Source: Serinicoccus profundi (GTDB lineage: Bacteria > Actinomycetota > Actinomycetes > Actinomycetales > Dermatophilaceae). From it: a DNA stretch of 64,000 bases. The stretch is taken from assembly GCF_008001015.1 (NCBI RefSeq), contig NZ_CP042862.1:2852001-2916000 (forward strand), given 5' to 3'. Within the stretch, counting starts at the first letter, position 1, and each line of letters starts with the position of its first letter. The notes under the pieces are model-generated. The model did not search any database. It worked only from the letters and a program-made list of their open reading frames with translations, and was not told the origin of the DNA. This document shows positions 54,466 through 63,981 of this stretch, piece by piece. The translations under genes and the position numbers were made by a program.

Positions 54466-54831
54466 TCACTGACCGAGGCGGCTCGGGGGGCCCGGCCGCT
54501 GTGATCCGCGCAGCTGGTCGCTCACCCACCCGGCATACGCCTCCAGGGCGTCCACCACCGGCACGGCCATGATCTCCGGCACCTCGTAGGCGTGCAGCGA
54601 CTGCACCACCTCGCAGACCGGTGTGAAGCCGGCGCGTGTGGTCTTGACGAGGAGCAGCCACTCCTTGCTCTCGTGGACCTGCCCGCTCCAGCTGTAGATC
54701 GAGGTCATCGGCCCGAGGATCTGCACGCACGCGGCGACCTTGCGCGCGACGAGCTCTTCAGCGATGTGTCTGGCGGACTCCATCGTGGGCACGCTGACGC
54801 GGGCCTCCACGAGCTCCGAGAGATCGTTCAT
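54466..54831 (-). CDS. cutA: CutA-type divalent-cation tolerance protein
   Basis: 121 residues. Family blocks are VARKVAACVQILGPMTSIYSW, the KEWLLLVKTT strand and LHAYEVPEIMAVPV. CutA forms trimers; its role in metal tolerance is debated. AGGAAGC precedes the ATG. The tail after RGSQ is a short Pro-rich extension. Confidence 0.92.
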   Translation of the reverse strand: MNDLSELVEARVSVPTMESARHIAEELVARKVAACVQILGPMTSIYSWSGQVHESKEWLLLVKTTRAGFTPVCEVVQSLHAYEVPEIMAVPVVDALEAYAGWVSDQLRGSQRPGPPSRLGQ

Positions 54832-54855
54832 GTCCCCTGCTTCCTGCTCGAGCGG

Positions 54856-56178
54856 TCACGGTGTCACGTCCGCCAGGGCGTCGCCGAGGATCGCCACGCC
54901 ACGGGAGGCGTCCTCGTCGGTGATCACGCACGGCGGCACCAGGTGCACACGGTTGGCTACGACCAGGGGCCACATCCCCCGCTCCAGGCATCCTGCCTGC
55001 ACCGCCTTCATCGTCTCACCGGAGGCAGGTTCGCGCGAGGCCTGATCTGCGACGAGCTCGACCACCCAGAAGACCCCGAGCCCGCGCACATCGCCCACCA
55101 GCGGGTTCGTCCCCATGAGCGCGGTCGCGGCGGGCCCGAGACTGTGCTCGCCGACCTGCGCGGCGTGCTCCACGATTCCCTCCTCGCGCATGATCTTGAT
55201 GGCCGCCACCGCCGACGCCGTGGCCAGCGCGTGACCCGAGTAGGTCAGCCCGCCGGGGAAGGGCCGCTCGTCGAAGGTCGCCGCCACCGGGTCGCCGATG
55301 ATGACGCCGCCGAGCGGGACGTACCCGGAGTTGACGCCCTTGGCGAAGGTGATGAGGTCAGGCCGCACCCCCCAGTGGTCGAGCGCGAACCACGCGCCGG
55401 TGCGGCCGAAGCCGGCCATGACCTCATCGAGGATGAGCAGCATCCCGAACTCGTCGCAGAGGGCGCGCACCCCTTCGAGGTAGCCCGGCGGCGGCACGAG
55501 GATGCCGTTGGAGCCCACCACGGTCTCCAGGATGATCGCGGCGACCTGGCCGGGCCCCTCGGCCTCGACGGTGTGCCGCAGGTGCAGCAGGGCGCGCTCG
55601 CTCTCCTCCTCCGGCGTGGTGGCGTGGAACTCGCTGCGGAACAGGTGCGGGCCCCAGAAGTGGACGACCCCGGGCATACCCGGCTCGCCGCCCCACCGGC
55701 GCGCCTCGCCGGTGAGCGTGATCGCCCCGGCCGTGGCGCCGTGGTAACTGCGGTAGGACGCGAGGATCTTGTGCCGACCGGTGTGCGCGCGGGCCATCCG
55801 CAGGGCGTTCTCGTTGGCCTCCGCGCCACCGTTGGTGAAGAAGATTTTGCTCATGCCCTCCGGCGCGAGTCCCGCGATGAGTGCGGCGGCCTCGGCGCGG
55901 CTCTCCTCGGCGAAGGCGGGCGCGACCGTGGTCAGCCGCTCGGCGGCCCGGGCGATCGCGGCCGACAGTCTCGGGTGCTGGTAGCCGATGTTGACATTGA
56001 CGAGCTGGGAGGAGAAGTCGAGGAAGCGCCGGCCCTGGTAGTCCCAGAAGTAGGCGCCCTCTCCCCCGGCCAGCGGCAGCGGGTCGATCGCCTGCTGGGC
56101 CGACCAGGACGTCATCACGTGGGCGCGGGACAGCTCCCGGATGCGGGCGTCGCGCGCGGGGTCCGGTGTCATCGTCAT
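54856..56178 (-). CDS. Class III PLP aminotransferase
   Basis: 440 residues. Motifs of class III enzymes are WDYQGRRFLDFSSQLVNVNI, FFTNGGAEANENALRMAR, LILDEVMAGFGRTGAWF and the PLP lysine in ITFAKGVNSGYVPLGG. Group type suggests an omega-amino-acid or beta-alanine:pyruvate substrate. The ATG at 56178 follows TAGAGT by seven bases, whereas the much longer open frame upstream is out of character. Confidence 0.87.
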   Translation of the reverse strand: MTMTPDPARDARIRELSRAHVMTSWSAQQAIDPLPLAGGEGAYFWDYQGRRFLDFSSQLVNVNIGYQHPRLSAAIARAAERLTTVAPAFAEESRAEAAALIAGLAPEGMSKIFFTNGGAEANENALRMARAHTGRHKILASYRSYHGATAGAITLTGEARRWGGEPGMPGVVHFWGPHLFRSEFHATTPEEESERALLHLRHTVEAEGPGQVAAIILETVVGSNGILVPPPGYLEGVRALCDEFGMLLILDEVMAGFGRTGAWFALDHWGVRPDLITFAKGVNSGYVPLGGVIIGDPVAATFDERPFPGGLTYSGHALATASAVAAIKIMREEGIVEHAAQVGEHSLGPAATALMGTNPLVGDVRGLGVFWVVELVADQASREPASGETMKAVQAGCLERGMWPLVVANRVHLVPPCVITDEDASRGVAILGDALADVTP

Positions 56179-56185
56179 GGTCGCG

Positions 56186-56191
56186 ACTCTA
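56186..56191 (-). promoter_or_regulatory. -10 box of a leaderless promoter (class III aminotransferase)
   Basis: On the minus strand TAGAGT ends 7 bases before the ATG at 56178; no Shine-Dalgarno. Confidence 0.55.
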
Positions 56192-56242
56192 GGCGAGCCG
56201 TGCCCTCTGGTGCCCGCGGCGTGCGGACGGCAGGATGGGGGC

Positions 56243-57874
56243 ATGGCTGAGGCGCTGGCGCACACCACCGGGGCGGACCACCCCCCGCTGCTGGAGCAGA
56301 CCATCGGGGACAACCTCGACGAGACCGCGGCGGAGCACGCCACCCGGGAGGCCTTGGTCGAGGTCGCGACCGGCCGACGGTGGACGTATGCCGAGCTCGT
56401 CGCCGACGTCGACCTGCTGGCCCGGGCGTTCGTCGCCTCCGGGGTGGGCACCGGCGACCGGGTCGGCATCTGGGCGCCGAACTGCGCTGAGTGGACCCTC
56501 GTGCAGCTGGCGACGGCCAAGATCGGCGCCATCCTGGTGACCATCAACCCCGCCTACCGCGCGCACGAGCTGGGCTACGTCCTGCGGCAGTCGGGGGTGA
56601 GCACGATCGTCGTCGCCCGCGAGTTCAAGGGCACGAGCTATCCCGACCTCGTGGCGCTGGTGCGCGAGGACTGCCCGGAGCTGGCGCAGGTGGTCGTCAT
56701 CGGCGACGAGGGGTGGGACGAGCTGCTCGCCGGGGCGCACCAGGTCAGCCGCGGCCGGTTGGCCGAGCTCCAGGCGAGCCTCACCCCGGACCAGCCCATC
56801 AACATCCAGTACACCTCCGGCACCACCGGCTTCCCCAAGGGCGCCACGCTCTCCCACCGCAACATCCTCAACAACGGCTACTTCGTGGGCGAGGGGTGCC
56901 GCTACACCGAGCGCGACGTGATCTGCATACCCGTGCCGTTCTACCACTGCTTCGGCATGGTCATGGGCAACCTCGCAGCGACCACCCACGGGGCCTGCAT
57001 GGTCATCCCCGGCCCGGGTTTCGACCCCGCCGCGACGTTGCGGGCGGTGCGCGAGGAGCAGTGCACGTCGCTCTACGGCGTGCCGACGATGTTCATCGCC
57101 GAGCTCGAGCTCATCGAGCGCAGCGACGAGGTCTCGCTGGAGGACCTCGCCTCGGTCCGCACCGGCATCATGGCCGGCTCGCTGTGCCCGGCCTCGGTCA
57201 TGCGCACGCTCATCGACGCCGGGGTGGAGGAGATGACCATCTGCTACGGCATGACGGAGACCTCGCCGGTGTCGACCCAGACCGCGCCGGACGACCCCTT
57301 CGACGCCAAGGTCGGCACCGTCGGCCGGGTGATGCCCCACCTGGAGATCCAGATCGTCGACCCCGCCACGCGGGAGGTCGTCCCCCGCGGCACGCCGGGC
57401 GAGTTCTGCACCAAGGGTTACTCGGTCATGCTCGGCTACTGGGATGAGCCGGAGAAGACGGCCGAGGTGCTGCAGGACGGCTGGATGGCGACCGGTGACA
57501 TCGGGGTCATGGACGAGGACGGGTATGTCGAGATCACCGGCCGGATCAAGGACCTCATCATCCGCGGCGGGGAGAATGTCTACCCGCGGGAGGTGGAGGA
57601 GTTCCTCTACACCCACCCCGACGTCGTGGACGCCCAGGTGGTGGGGGTGCCCGACGAGCGCTACGGCGAGGAGCTCATGGCGTGGGTGCGGCTGCGGGAG
57701 GGGGCCGAGCCGCTCACCGCGGAGGCCGTCAAGGACTTCTGCACGGGCTCGCTGGCGCACTACAAGATCCCGCGGCACGTGCAGGTCATCGAGGAGTTCC
57801 CCATGACTGTCACCGGCAAGGTCCGCAAGGTGGAGCTGCGCGAGCGCGGCGAGGAGCTCCTCCGCCACCCCTGA
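56243..57874 (+). CDS. AMP-binding acyl-CoA synthetase
   Basis: 543 residues. The P-loop is YTSGTTGFPKGATLSH, the core contains YGMTETSPV, and the hinge is ATGDIGVMDEDGYVEITGRIKDLII, with Lys in TGKVRKVELRE. It activates a carboxylate, most likely a fatty or short-chain acid, with ATP and CoA. GGATGGGGG is the weak ribosome site before the ATG at 56243. Confidence 0.9.
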   Translation: MAEALAHTTGADHPPLLEQTIGDNLDETAAEHATREALVEVATGRRWTYAELVADVDLLARAFVASGVGTGDRVGIWAPNCAEWTLVQLATAKIGAILVTINPAYRAHELGYVLRQSGVSTIVVAREFKGTSYPDLVALVREDCPELAQVVVIGDEGWDELLAGAHQVSRGRLAELQASLTPDQPINIQYTSGTTGFPKGATLSHRNILNNGYFVGEGCRYTERDVICIPVPFYHCFGMVMGNLAATTHGACMVIPGPGFDPAATLRAVREEQCTSLYGVPTMFIAELELIERSDEVSLEDLASVRTGIMAGSLCPASVMRTLIDAGVEEMTICYGMTETSPVSTQTAPDDPFDAKVGTVGRVMPHLEIQIVDPATREVVPRGTPGEFCTKGYSVMLGYWDEPEKTAEVLQDGWMATGDIGVMDEDGYVEITGRIKDLIIRGGENVYPREVEEFLYTHPDVVDAQVVGVPDERYGEELMAWVRLREGAEPLTAEAVKDFCTGSLAHYKIPRHVQVIEEFPMTVTGKVRKVELRERGEELLRHP

Positions 57875-57948
57875 CACCACCCCGCCCTGACCCTCCTCCC
57901 ACCCCTGACCCACCCTGACCCGACCCCTGACCCGACCCACCCCTGACC

Positions 57949-58044
57949 CACCGAGCGCCGCAGATGGTCGCCCTCACCCCCACCGAGCGCCGCACATGGT
58001 CGCCCTCACCCCCACCGAGCGCCGCACATGGTTGCTGGCAGGAT
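57949..58044 (+). repeat. 32-bp tandem array, 3 units (family A)
   Basis: CACCGAGCGCCGCA(G/C)ATGGT begins at 57949, 57981 and 58013, an exact 32-base period, in the same orientation as the 22.3-kb array. It ends just before the SDR gene. A microrepetitive CCTGACCC tract lies ahead of it (57890-57948). Confidence 0.9.
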
Positions 58045-58050
58045 CGGGGG

Positions 58051-58821
58051 ATGAGCCTGGACTACTCACAGATGTTCCGCCTCGACGGTCAGCACGCCGT
58101 GGTGGTCGGGTGCGGCGGGATCGGCGCGGAGATCGTCGCGGGCCTGGCCGCCCAAGGCGCGCGTGTGACCTGCCTCGACAAGGACCTGACGGTCGCCCAA
58201 GCGGCGCTCGAGCGGGCGCCGGGAGGGGCGGCATACCCCGTGGACGTCCTCGACCCGGGCGACCTGGAGTCGCGTGCCGGCGACCTCGGCGACGTCGACG
58301 TGCTGGTGCTCACCGCGGCGATGAACGTCCGCAAGCGGCTGCTGGACTACACCGCCGAGGAGTTCGACCGGGTGGTCGACCTCAACCTGCGCGGCACGTT
58401 CTCCGCCGTGCGCGCTTTCGCGCCCGCGATGGTCGAGCGCGGACGCGGGTCGATCGTCACGCTCACCTCGATCCGCGCGGTCGTGGTCGAACCTGGTCAG
58501 GGGGTGTATGCCGCCACGAAGGCCGGCGTCATGCAGCTCGTCCGCACGTGGTCGGCCGAGCTCGGACCGGCCGGTGTGCGGATCAACGCCGTCGCGCCGG
58601 GCGTCGTGGAGACGCCACTCACTCAGCAGATCCGCGACGACGAGCAGTGGGATCGGGCGTATGCGCAGAAGGCCGCGTTGGGCAGGTGGGCGCGACCCGA
58701 GGAGATGGTCGGCGCCGTGTGCTGGCTGGCCTCCGACGCCGCCAGCTTTGTCACCGGGAGCCAGGTGATGGTCGACGGCGGATGGACGGCGATCGACGGA
58801 CGGTTCACGCCGCCCACCTGA
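58051..58821 (+). CDS. Short-chain dehydrogenase/reductase
   Basis: 256 residues. The cofactor loop is GCGGIGAEIVAGLA. The catalytic Tyr-Lys pair is in YAATKAG with the Ser in TLTSIRA, and WLASDAASFVTGSQVMVDGG is the usual C-terminal block. NAD(P)-dependent; substrate unknown. The gene is bracketed by family A arrays of opposite orientation on either side. Confidence 0.9.
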   Translation: MSLDYSQMFRLDGQHAVVVGCGGIGAEIVAGLAAQGARVTCLDKDLTVAQAALERAPGGAAYPVDVLDPGDLESRAGDLGDVDVLVLTAAMNVRKRLLDYTAEEFDRVVDLNLRGTFSAVRAFAPAMVERGRGSIVTLTSIRAVVVEPGQGVYAATKAGVMQLVRTWSAELGPAGVRINAVAPGVVETPLTQQIRDDEQWDRAYAQKAALGRWARPEEMVGAVCWLASDAASFVTGSQVMVDGGWTAIDGRFTPPT

Positions 58822-59045
58822 GCCATTCACGACGCCCGGTCGGTCTCAGGACGACCACCTGCGACGCTCGGTGGGGCTCACAGCGACCATCTGCGACGCC
58901 CCGTGAGGCTCACAGCGACCATCTGCGACGCCCCGTGAGGCTCACAGCGACCATCTGCGACGCCCGGTCGGTCTCAGGACGACCATCTGCGACGCTCGGT
59001 GGGGGTCACAGCGACCATCTACGGCGCTCGGTGGGGGTCTCAGCT
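58822..59045 (-). repeat. 32-bp tandem array, 7 units (family A, reverse)
   Basis: Units begin at 58822 (degenerate), 58854, 58886, 58918, 58950, 58982 and 59014, all 32 bases apart. The core is ACC(A/C)(T/C)CTGCGACGC(C/T)CGGT or the CCCCGTG variant. The last unit overlaps the purU stop codon at 59040. Confidence 0.9.
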
Positions 59046-59924
59046 GAAGACGATGGTGCGCCCGCCGCGCAGGACCACCCGGTGCTCGGCGTGCCAGCGG
59101 ATTGCCCGGGAGAAGGCCGCGGCCTCGACCTCCTGGCCCTGCTGAGCCAGCTGGGCCGGGGTAAGCCGGTGGTCGACCCGGCGGAAGTCCTGCTCGATGA
59201 TGGGCCCCTCGTCGAGGTCGGCGGTGACGTAGTGCGCGGTCGCGCCGATGACCTTGACCCCGCGGTCGTGCGCCTGCGTGTAGGGCTTGGCGCCCTTGAA
59301 GCTGGGCAGCAACGAGTGGTGGATGTTGATGATGCGCCCCGAGTAGTCGGCGCACAGCTGCGGGGAGAGCACCTGCATGTAACGGGCCAGGGCGATCGTG
59401 TCGACGTCGTGCTCGCGCACGACCTCCTGCAGCGCTGCCTCGGCGTCCGCCTTGGTGTCGGGGGTCACCGGCAGGTGGTGGAAGGGGATGTCGTGCCACT
59501 CAGCGAGGGCCCGGAAGTCCTCGTGGTTGGAGACGATGGCCGGGATGGTGACCGGCAGCTGGCCGGTCCGGGTGCGGAAGAGCAGGTCGTTGAGGCAGTG
59601 GCCCATGCGGCTCACCATGACGAGAAGCCGGTGCGGCTGCGCCCGGTCGTGCACCTGCCACTGTCCGCCGAGGCCGTCGGCGACCGGGCCGAGCCCCGCG
59701 CGCAGCTCCTCGACGGCGACGGGCGCCCCCTCGCGGGTCGCCTCCATCCGCAGGTGGAACTCCCCCGTGCTCGGGTCGGCGAACTGCTGCGACTCGGTGA
59801 TCGTCAGCGCGTGCTCGAGCATCGCCCCGGACACCGCGTGCACGACCCCGGCACGGTCCGGGCAGGACAGCGTCAGGACGAACTCTCGACCGGTCTCGGC
59901 GGTCGCGCCGGTATGCGTGCTCAC
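59040..59924 (-). CDS. purU: Formyltetrahydrofolate deformylase
   Basis: 294 residues. An ACT domain (about 12-90, LTLSCPDRAGVVHAVSGAML) precedes the formyltransferase-like domain with MVSRMGHCLNDLLFR, NHEDFRALA and the catalytic cluster NIHHSLLPSFKGAKPY with Asp in VTADLDEGP. It releases formate and tetrahydrofolate. Start is the GTG at 59924, eight bases after a TAGACT box. Confidence 0.93.
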   Translation of the reverse strand: MSTHTGATAETGREFVLTLSCPDRAGVVHAVSGAMLEHALTITESQQFADPSTGEFHLRMEATREGAPVAVEELRAGLGPVADGLGGQWQVHDRAQPHRLLVMVSRMGHCLNDLLFRTRTGQLPVTIPAIVSNHEDFRALAEWHDIPFHHLPVTPDTKADAEAALQEVVREHDVDTIALARYMQVLSPQLCADYSGRIINIHHSLLPSFKGAKPYTQAHDRGVKVIGATAHYVTADLDEGPIIEQDFRRVDHRLTPAQLAQQGQEVEAAAFSRAIRWHAEHRVVLRGGRTIVFS

Positions 59925-59932
59925 GGCGCCGC

Positions 59933-59938
59933 AGTCTA
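59933..59938 (-). promoter_or_regulatory. -10 box of a leaderless promoter (purU)
   Basis: On the minus strand TAGACT ends 8 bases before the GTG at 59924; no Shine-Dalgarno. Confidence 0.5.
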
Positions 59939-60517
59939 CGCGTCAGACGGTCCCGCGGTGGCGGCGAGTCGCTGCGCCATCCGGCGCGCCAGGTCGACGG
60001 GGTCGGCCTCCGGATCCAGCGGCACCGTCAGCTGGTCCAGCAGGATGCCGTTGACGGCGTGGTGGGCGAGCAGGACGAGGTCGGAGCCTCCTGGCAGCCC
60101 ACGGTCGCGGTGGAAGTCGACGTCGGCGGCGACCCCGGCCCGCAGGAACGGCCCGATGACCTCTCGCACCGCGTCGTCCCGGGCCGCTGCCAACCGGAGC
60201 TCGATGAGCGCGGTCGCGAGGTGCGGGCGAGCCAGGAGCCGCTGCACGACGGCCGCGACATAACGAGGGAACGCCTCGCCCCGGGCTTCATCCGGCTCGG
60301 CCAGATCCTCCGGGGAGGGCGCCAGCAGCTTGAAGACGCGCTCGGCCATGGCGAGCATGAGGCCCGCCCGGCTGGGGAAGTAGTTCGCCGCGGTGCCCAC
60401 CGGCAGTCCGGCGTGAGCATCGACCGCGCGGTGGGTCAGCCCCCGCCCACCCCGGTCGCCGAGGACGGTCAGGGCAGCGTCGATGACCGAGAGACGACGC
60501 TGGGGGTTGGCGACCAC
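59936..60517 (-). CDS. TetR family transcriptional regulator
   Basis: 193 residues. N-terminal HTH (about 10-55): VIDAALTVLGDRGGRGLTHRAVDAHAGLP (in two overlapping helices) and VGTAANYFPSRAGLM. The C-terminal ligand domain is helical. It is divergent from the DHFR-like gene, and the spacer contains TGTAG-N14-CTACA, so it probably controls that gene and itself. Ligand unknown. Confidence 0.85.
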   Translation of the reverse strand: MVANPQRRLSVIDAALTVLGDRGGRGLTHRAVDAHAGLPVGTAANYFPSRAGLMLAMAERVFKLLAPSPEDLAEPDEARGEAFPRYVAAVVQRLLARPHLATALIELRLAAARDDAVREVIGPFLRAGVAADVDFHRDRGLPGGSDLVLLAHHAVNGILLDQLTVPLDPEADPVDLARRMAQRLAATAGPSDA

Positions 60518-60549
60518 GACGGCACCCTACCCCCAACCAGGACGGGTGT

Positions 60550-60573
60550 TGTAGATTCACCCCAACCACTACA
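60550..60573. promoter_or_regulatory. Candidate TetR operator
   Basis: TGTAG (60550-60554) and CTACA (60569-60573) form an inverted repeat with a 14-base centre in the divergent spacer. Arms are short, so this is tentative. Confidence 0.4.
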
Positions 60574-60593
60574 GACGTTCTGATGGGAGATCC

Positions 60594-61193
60594 ATGCGTG
60601 ACCTCGTCTACTACATCGCCACCTCCGCCGACGGTTTCATCGCCGACCCCGGCGGCGGCACCGGCGCCTTCCCGCACCATCCCGGGACGCTGACCGACCT
60701 CTTCGAGCGCTACCCGGAGACCTGCCCGGCGCACCTGCGCGAGGCCCTGGGGGTCGCGGGTAGCCCCCGTCGCTTCGACACCGTGCTCATGGGCTACCGC
60801 ACCTTCGAGCCGGCCCGGGACGCCGGACTCACCAGTGCCTATCCCCACCTCCGCGAGATCGTCGTCACCCATCGCGACCTCGGCCCCGACACACCCGTGG
60901 ACGTGTGGTCCGGCGACCTGGATCCTCAGATCCGCGCCCTCAAGGACGAGCCCGGCGCCGACATCTGGCTCTGCGGCGGCGCAGACCTGGCCGGGCAGCT
61001 CATCGACCACATCGACGAGCTGCAGCTCAAGGTCAACCCCTTGCTCCTGGGCGACGGGCTGCCACTCCTCGTCGACCCGAGCCGCTCGAGCACCGGACTG
61101 CCGCTGCGGCTGGTCGAGGCCACCACCCTTCCGGGCGACGTGGTCCTGCTGACCTACCGCACCCCCGTGGCGGACGGGAAGGCGTCGCGGTAG
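60594..61193 (+). CDS. Dihydrofolate reductase-like (RibD C-terminal domain) protein
   Basis: 199 residues. Signatures are YYIATSADGFIADPGG, MGYRTFEPA, and the late block DIWLCGGADLAGQLIDHIDELQ. This is the DHFR/RibD_C fold used by many small NADPH reductases of unknown substrate. GGGAGA precedes the ATG. It is regulated most likely by the divergent TetR. Its 3' end overlaps the convergent peptidase by 40 bases. Confidence 0.85.
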   Translation: MRDLVYYIATSADGFIADPGGGTGAFPHHPGTLTDLFERYPETCPAHLREALGVAGSPRRFDTVLMGYRTFEPARDAGLTSAYPHLREIVVTHRDLGPDTPVDVWSGDLDPQIRALKDEPGADIWLCGGADLAGQLIDHIDELQLKVNPLLLGDGLPLLVDPSRSSTGLPLRLVEATTLPGDVVLLTYRTPVADGKASR

Positions 61194-62302
61194 CTGCGCC
61201 AGGTGCCGGCCGGGGTGGTGACGCTCTCCGCGGCCAGGAGCGCCCGCACCATGGCGCGGGTCACCACCTCTCCGCTGGTATGCAGCATCGCGTGGAAGGC
61301 GGCGGGGTCCGGTCGCTCCCGGCCGCAGGTCGCGAGCCCGAAGAGGCTGTCGCCGTCGAACATCGTGTGGATGGGGTTGACCGCCCGGGCCATGCCGTCG
61401 TGACCGCTGGTCGCGAGCCGGGCACACTGCGCCGGGTCCAGGGTGGCGTCGGTCGCGATCACGCCGATGGTCGTCGCCAGCGAGCGCGGCACCGAGCTGC
61501 GCGCGTTGGCCTCTGCGGCGGCCGACCGGGCGGCCTCCAGCTCCGAGGGCACCGGCCGTCGCGGCGCGACACCGGCCGGCCAGTCCCCGAGCCCGTCGAG
61601 GTCCTCGGCGACCAGGTGCCGGGCGCCCCACAGCTCACCGGTGGCGAGGTCGACGGCCGACCCGACCGCATTGACGACGACGAGCGCCGCGACCGTCGTG
61701 CCGTCGGCCAGCACCCCGCTGGCGGTGCCCACACCGCCGCGCAGCCCACCCACCTGGGTGCCGGTCCCGGCGCCGACGCTCCCCTGCGGGACCACGCCCA
61801 CGCTGCGGGCTCCGGTGTCACCCGCGTTGCCCTGGCCGGCGCGATACTCCCCGGCCTCACCCGCCGCCTCACCCGCCGCCGCGAGCGCAGCCGCACCGAA
61901 ACCGGCGTCCGGGAAGGCCCCGAAGTCCCCTCCCCGCCCGAGGTCGAAGCACACCGCGGCCGGCACGATCGGCACCACCTCGCCCGGTCCACCCATGGGG
62001 AAGCCGCGACCCTCGGCATACAGCTCGCGCATGACGCCGTCCGCGGCGGCGAGGCCGAAGGCGGACCCGCCGGAGAGGACGACGGCGTGGACGCGTTCGA
62101 CGAGGTTGCGGGGGTCGAGCAGGTCGGTCTCGCGGGTGCCGGGGGCGCCGCCGCGGACGTCCGCACCGGCGACCGCACCTTCCGGAGGGCAGCGGACCAC
62201 GGTGGTGCCGGTGAGGTAGCCGTCGCCGACCCGCTGGTGGTGGCCGACCGCCAGGCCGGGCACGTCGAGCAGGGAGTTGGTCAGGCCGGCGGTGCGCTCC
62301 AT
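61154..62302 (-). CDS. P1 family peptidase (DmpA/N-terminal nucleophile type)
   Basis: 382 residues. GxGGSAFGLAAADGV-type core, and the autoprocessing site LATTIGVIATDATLD with Thr277/278 as likely nucleophile after self-cleavage. Family members are aminopeptidases or amidases of varied substrate. Its C-terminal end overlaps the DHFR-like gene (61154-61193). Confidence 0.85.
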   Translation of the reverse strand: MERTAGLTNSLLDVPGLAVGHHQRVGDGYLTGTTVVRCPPEGAVAGADVRGGAPGTRETDLLDPRNLVERVHAVVLSGGSAFGLAAADGVMRELYAEGRGFPMGGPGEVVPIVPAAVCFDLGRGGDFGAFPDAGFGAAALAAAGEAAGEAGEYRAGQGNAGDTGARSVGVVPQGSVGAGTGTQVGGLRGGVGTASGVLADGTTVAALVVVNAVGSAVDLATGELWGARHLVAEDLDGLGDWPAGVAPRRPVPSELEAARSAAAEANARSSVPRSLATTIGVIATDATLDPAQCARLATSGHDGMARAVNPIHTMFDGDSLFGLATCGRERPDPAAFHAMLHTSGEVVTRAMVRALLAAESVTTPAGTWRSYRDAFPSATGVR

Positions 62303-62314
62303 GGGCTCAGCCTG

Positions 62315-63718
62315 TCACGTGCCCAGCGCGGTGAGGATCTCCTCGACCTTGGCCTTGGCGTCGCCGAAGATCATCTGGGTGTTGTCCCGGAAGAAGAGCG
62401 GGTTCTGGACGCCGGCGTAGCCTGGCGCCATCGAGCGCTTGAAGACCACGACCTCACGCGCCTCCCACACCTGGAGGACAGGCATACCCGCGATCGGGCT
62501 GCCCGGCTGTTCGATCGCCGCGGGGTTGACGGTGTCGTTGGCGCCGATGACGAGCACGACGTCGGTGCCGGCGAGGTCGCCGTTGACCTCGTCCATGCCG
62601 AGCACGATGTCGTAGGGCACCCGCGCCTCGGCGAGCAGGACGTTCATGTGCCCCGGCAACCGGCCGGCCACGGGGTGTATGCCGAAGCGCACGGAGACCC
62701 CCAGCTCACCCGGGCGCTCGACGAGGCGGGCGACCGGGTGCTGCGCGTGCGCGACCGCCATGCCGTAGCCAGGCGTGATGACGACGGAGCGCGCCTGGCG
62801 CAGCATCTCGGCCACCCCCTCCGCGCCGACCTCACGGTGCGTGCCCTGCTCCTCACCGCCGTCGGCACCGACCACCGGATCGGCACCGAAACCGCCGGCG
62901 ATGACGGAGACGAAGGAGCGGTTCATCGCCGTGCACATGATCCAGGACAGGATCGCGCCGGAGCTGCCGACGAGGGCGCCGGTGATGATGAGCAGGTCGT
63001 TGCCGAGCATGAAGCCCGCCGCGGCCGCGGCCCACCCGCTGTAGGAGTTGAGCATCGAGACGACGACCGGCATGTCGCCGCCGCCGATCGAGGCGACGAG
63101 GTGCGCCCCCAGCGCCAGCGCCAGCCCGGTGAGGATGAGCAGCGGCACCAGGCCGGGGGCCGCGACGAACCAGACGGACACCACGAGGCCGGCCAGCACG
63201 ACGACGAGGTTGAGCAGGTGCCTCCGCGGGAGCATGAGCGGGGCGCTCTTCATCCGGGCGGAGAGCTTGGCCCAGGCCACGACCGACCCGGTGAAGGTCA
63301 CGGCCCCGATGAAGACGCCGGCGGCGATCTCGACACGCTGACTCACCCCGGCCGCGCCGGTGGGCCCCTCCCCGAGGTAGGTGTTGATGCCGACGAGGAC
63401 AGCCGCCACCCCGACGAAGCTGTGCAGGATCGCGACGAGCTCCGGCATACCGGTCATGGCCACGACCCGCGCCCGCCAGATCCCGATGCCCGCACCGAGC
63501 GACATCGCCGCCGCGATGAGCAGCAAGGTCGTCAGCGCACCCCGTTCGGCGGTGCTGACCGCGAGCACCACGGTGGCGACGAGCGCGAGAGCCATGCCGC
63601 CGATCCCGAGGAGGTTGCCGCGCCGCGCGGACTCGTGCCGGGACAGCCCCGCCAGCGCGCCCAGGAAGAGCAGGGCCGCGACGAGGTATGCCGCGTCGAC
63701 GGCCGAGGTCAGCGTCAC
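62315..63718 (-). CDS. pntB: NAD(P) transhydrogenase subunit beta
   Basis: 467 residues. Eight or nine membrane helices (about 5-260) are followed by the NADP(H) domain with [38 protein letters not shown] and the [23 protein letters not shown] region (in parts). It uses the proton gradient to reduce NADP+ from NADH. The GTG at 63718 overlaps the pntAB stop by four bases. Confidence 0.94.
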   Translation of the reverse strand: MTLTSAVDAAYLVAALLFLGALAGLSRHESARRGNLLGIGGMALALVATVVLAVSTAERGALTTLLLIAAAMSLGAGIGIWRARVVAMTGMPELVAILHSFVGVAAVLVGINTYLGEGPTGAAGVSQRVEIAAGVFIGAVTFTGSVVAWAKLSARMKSAPLMLPRRHLLNLVVVLAGLVVSVWFVAAPGLVPLLILTGLALALGAHLVASIGGGDMPVVVSMLNSYSGWAAAAAGFMLGNDLLIITGALVGSSGAILSWIMCTAMNRSFVSVIAGGFGADPVVGADGGEEQGTHREVGAEGVAEMLRQARSVVITPGYGMAVAHAQHPVARLVERPGELGVSVRFGIHPVAGRLPGHMNVLLAEARVPYDIVLGMDEVNGDLAGTDVVLVIGANDTVNPAAIEQPGSPIAGMPVLQVWEAREVVVFKRSMAPGYAGVQNPLFFRDNTQMIFGDAKAKVEEILTALGT

Positions 63719-63981
63719 GACTCGGCTTTCCGGAACATCCCGAGCATCCGGTGGGTCACGGTGAAGCCGCCGAAGATGTTGATCGAGGCCACGGTGATGC
63801 CCACCAGGGCGAGCGCCGTGACCCAGGTGCTGCTGCTGCCGACCTGCAGGATCGCGCCGACGCAGATGATCCCGCTGATCGCGTTGGTCACCGACATGAG
63901 CGGGGTGTGCAGTGCGTGGGTCACGTGCGAGACGACGTAGTAGCCGGCGATGACCGACAGCGCGAAGACGGTGAGGTGCAT
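63715..63981 (-). CDS. pntAB: NAD(P) transhydrogenase subunit alpha, membrane part
   Basis: 88 residues from the ATG at 63981, preceded by GGAGGAG six bases upstream. Three membrane helices with the conserved block [22 protein letters not shown]. The open frame continues to the window edge, so a slightly longer start cannot be excluded. The NAD-binding subunit should lie just outside the window. Confidence 0.85.
   Translation of the reverse strand: MHLTVFALSVIAGYYVVSHVTHALHTPLMSVTNAISGIICVGAILQVGSSSTWVTALALVGITVASINIFGGFTVTHRMLGMFRKAES

Noticed and set aside
60905-63940. 1011-residue open frame on the plus strand
   Set aside because: Antisense to the peptidase and pntB; residue composition is Arg/Gly/Asp-rich shadow with no motif.
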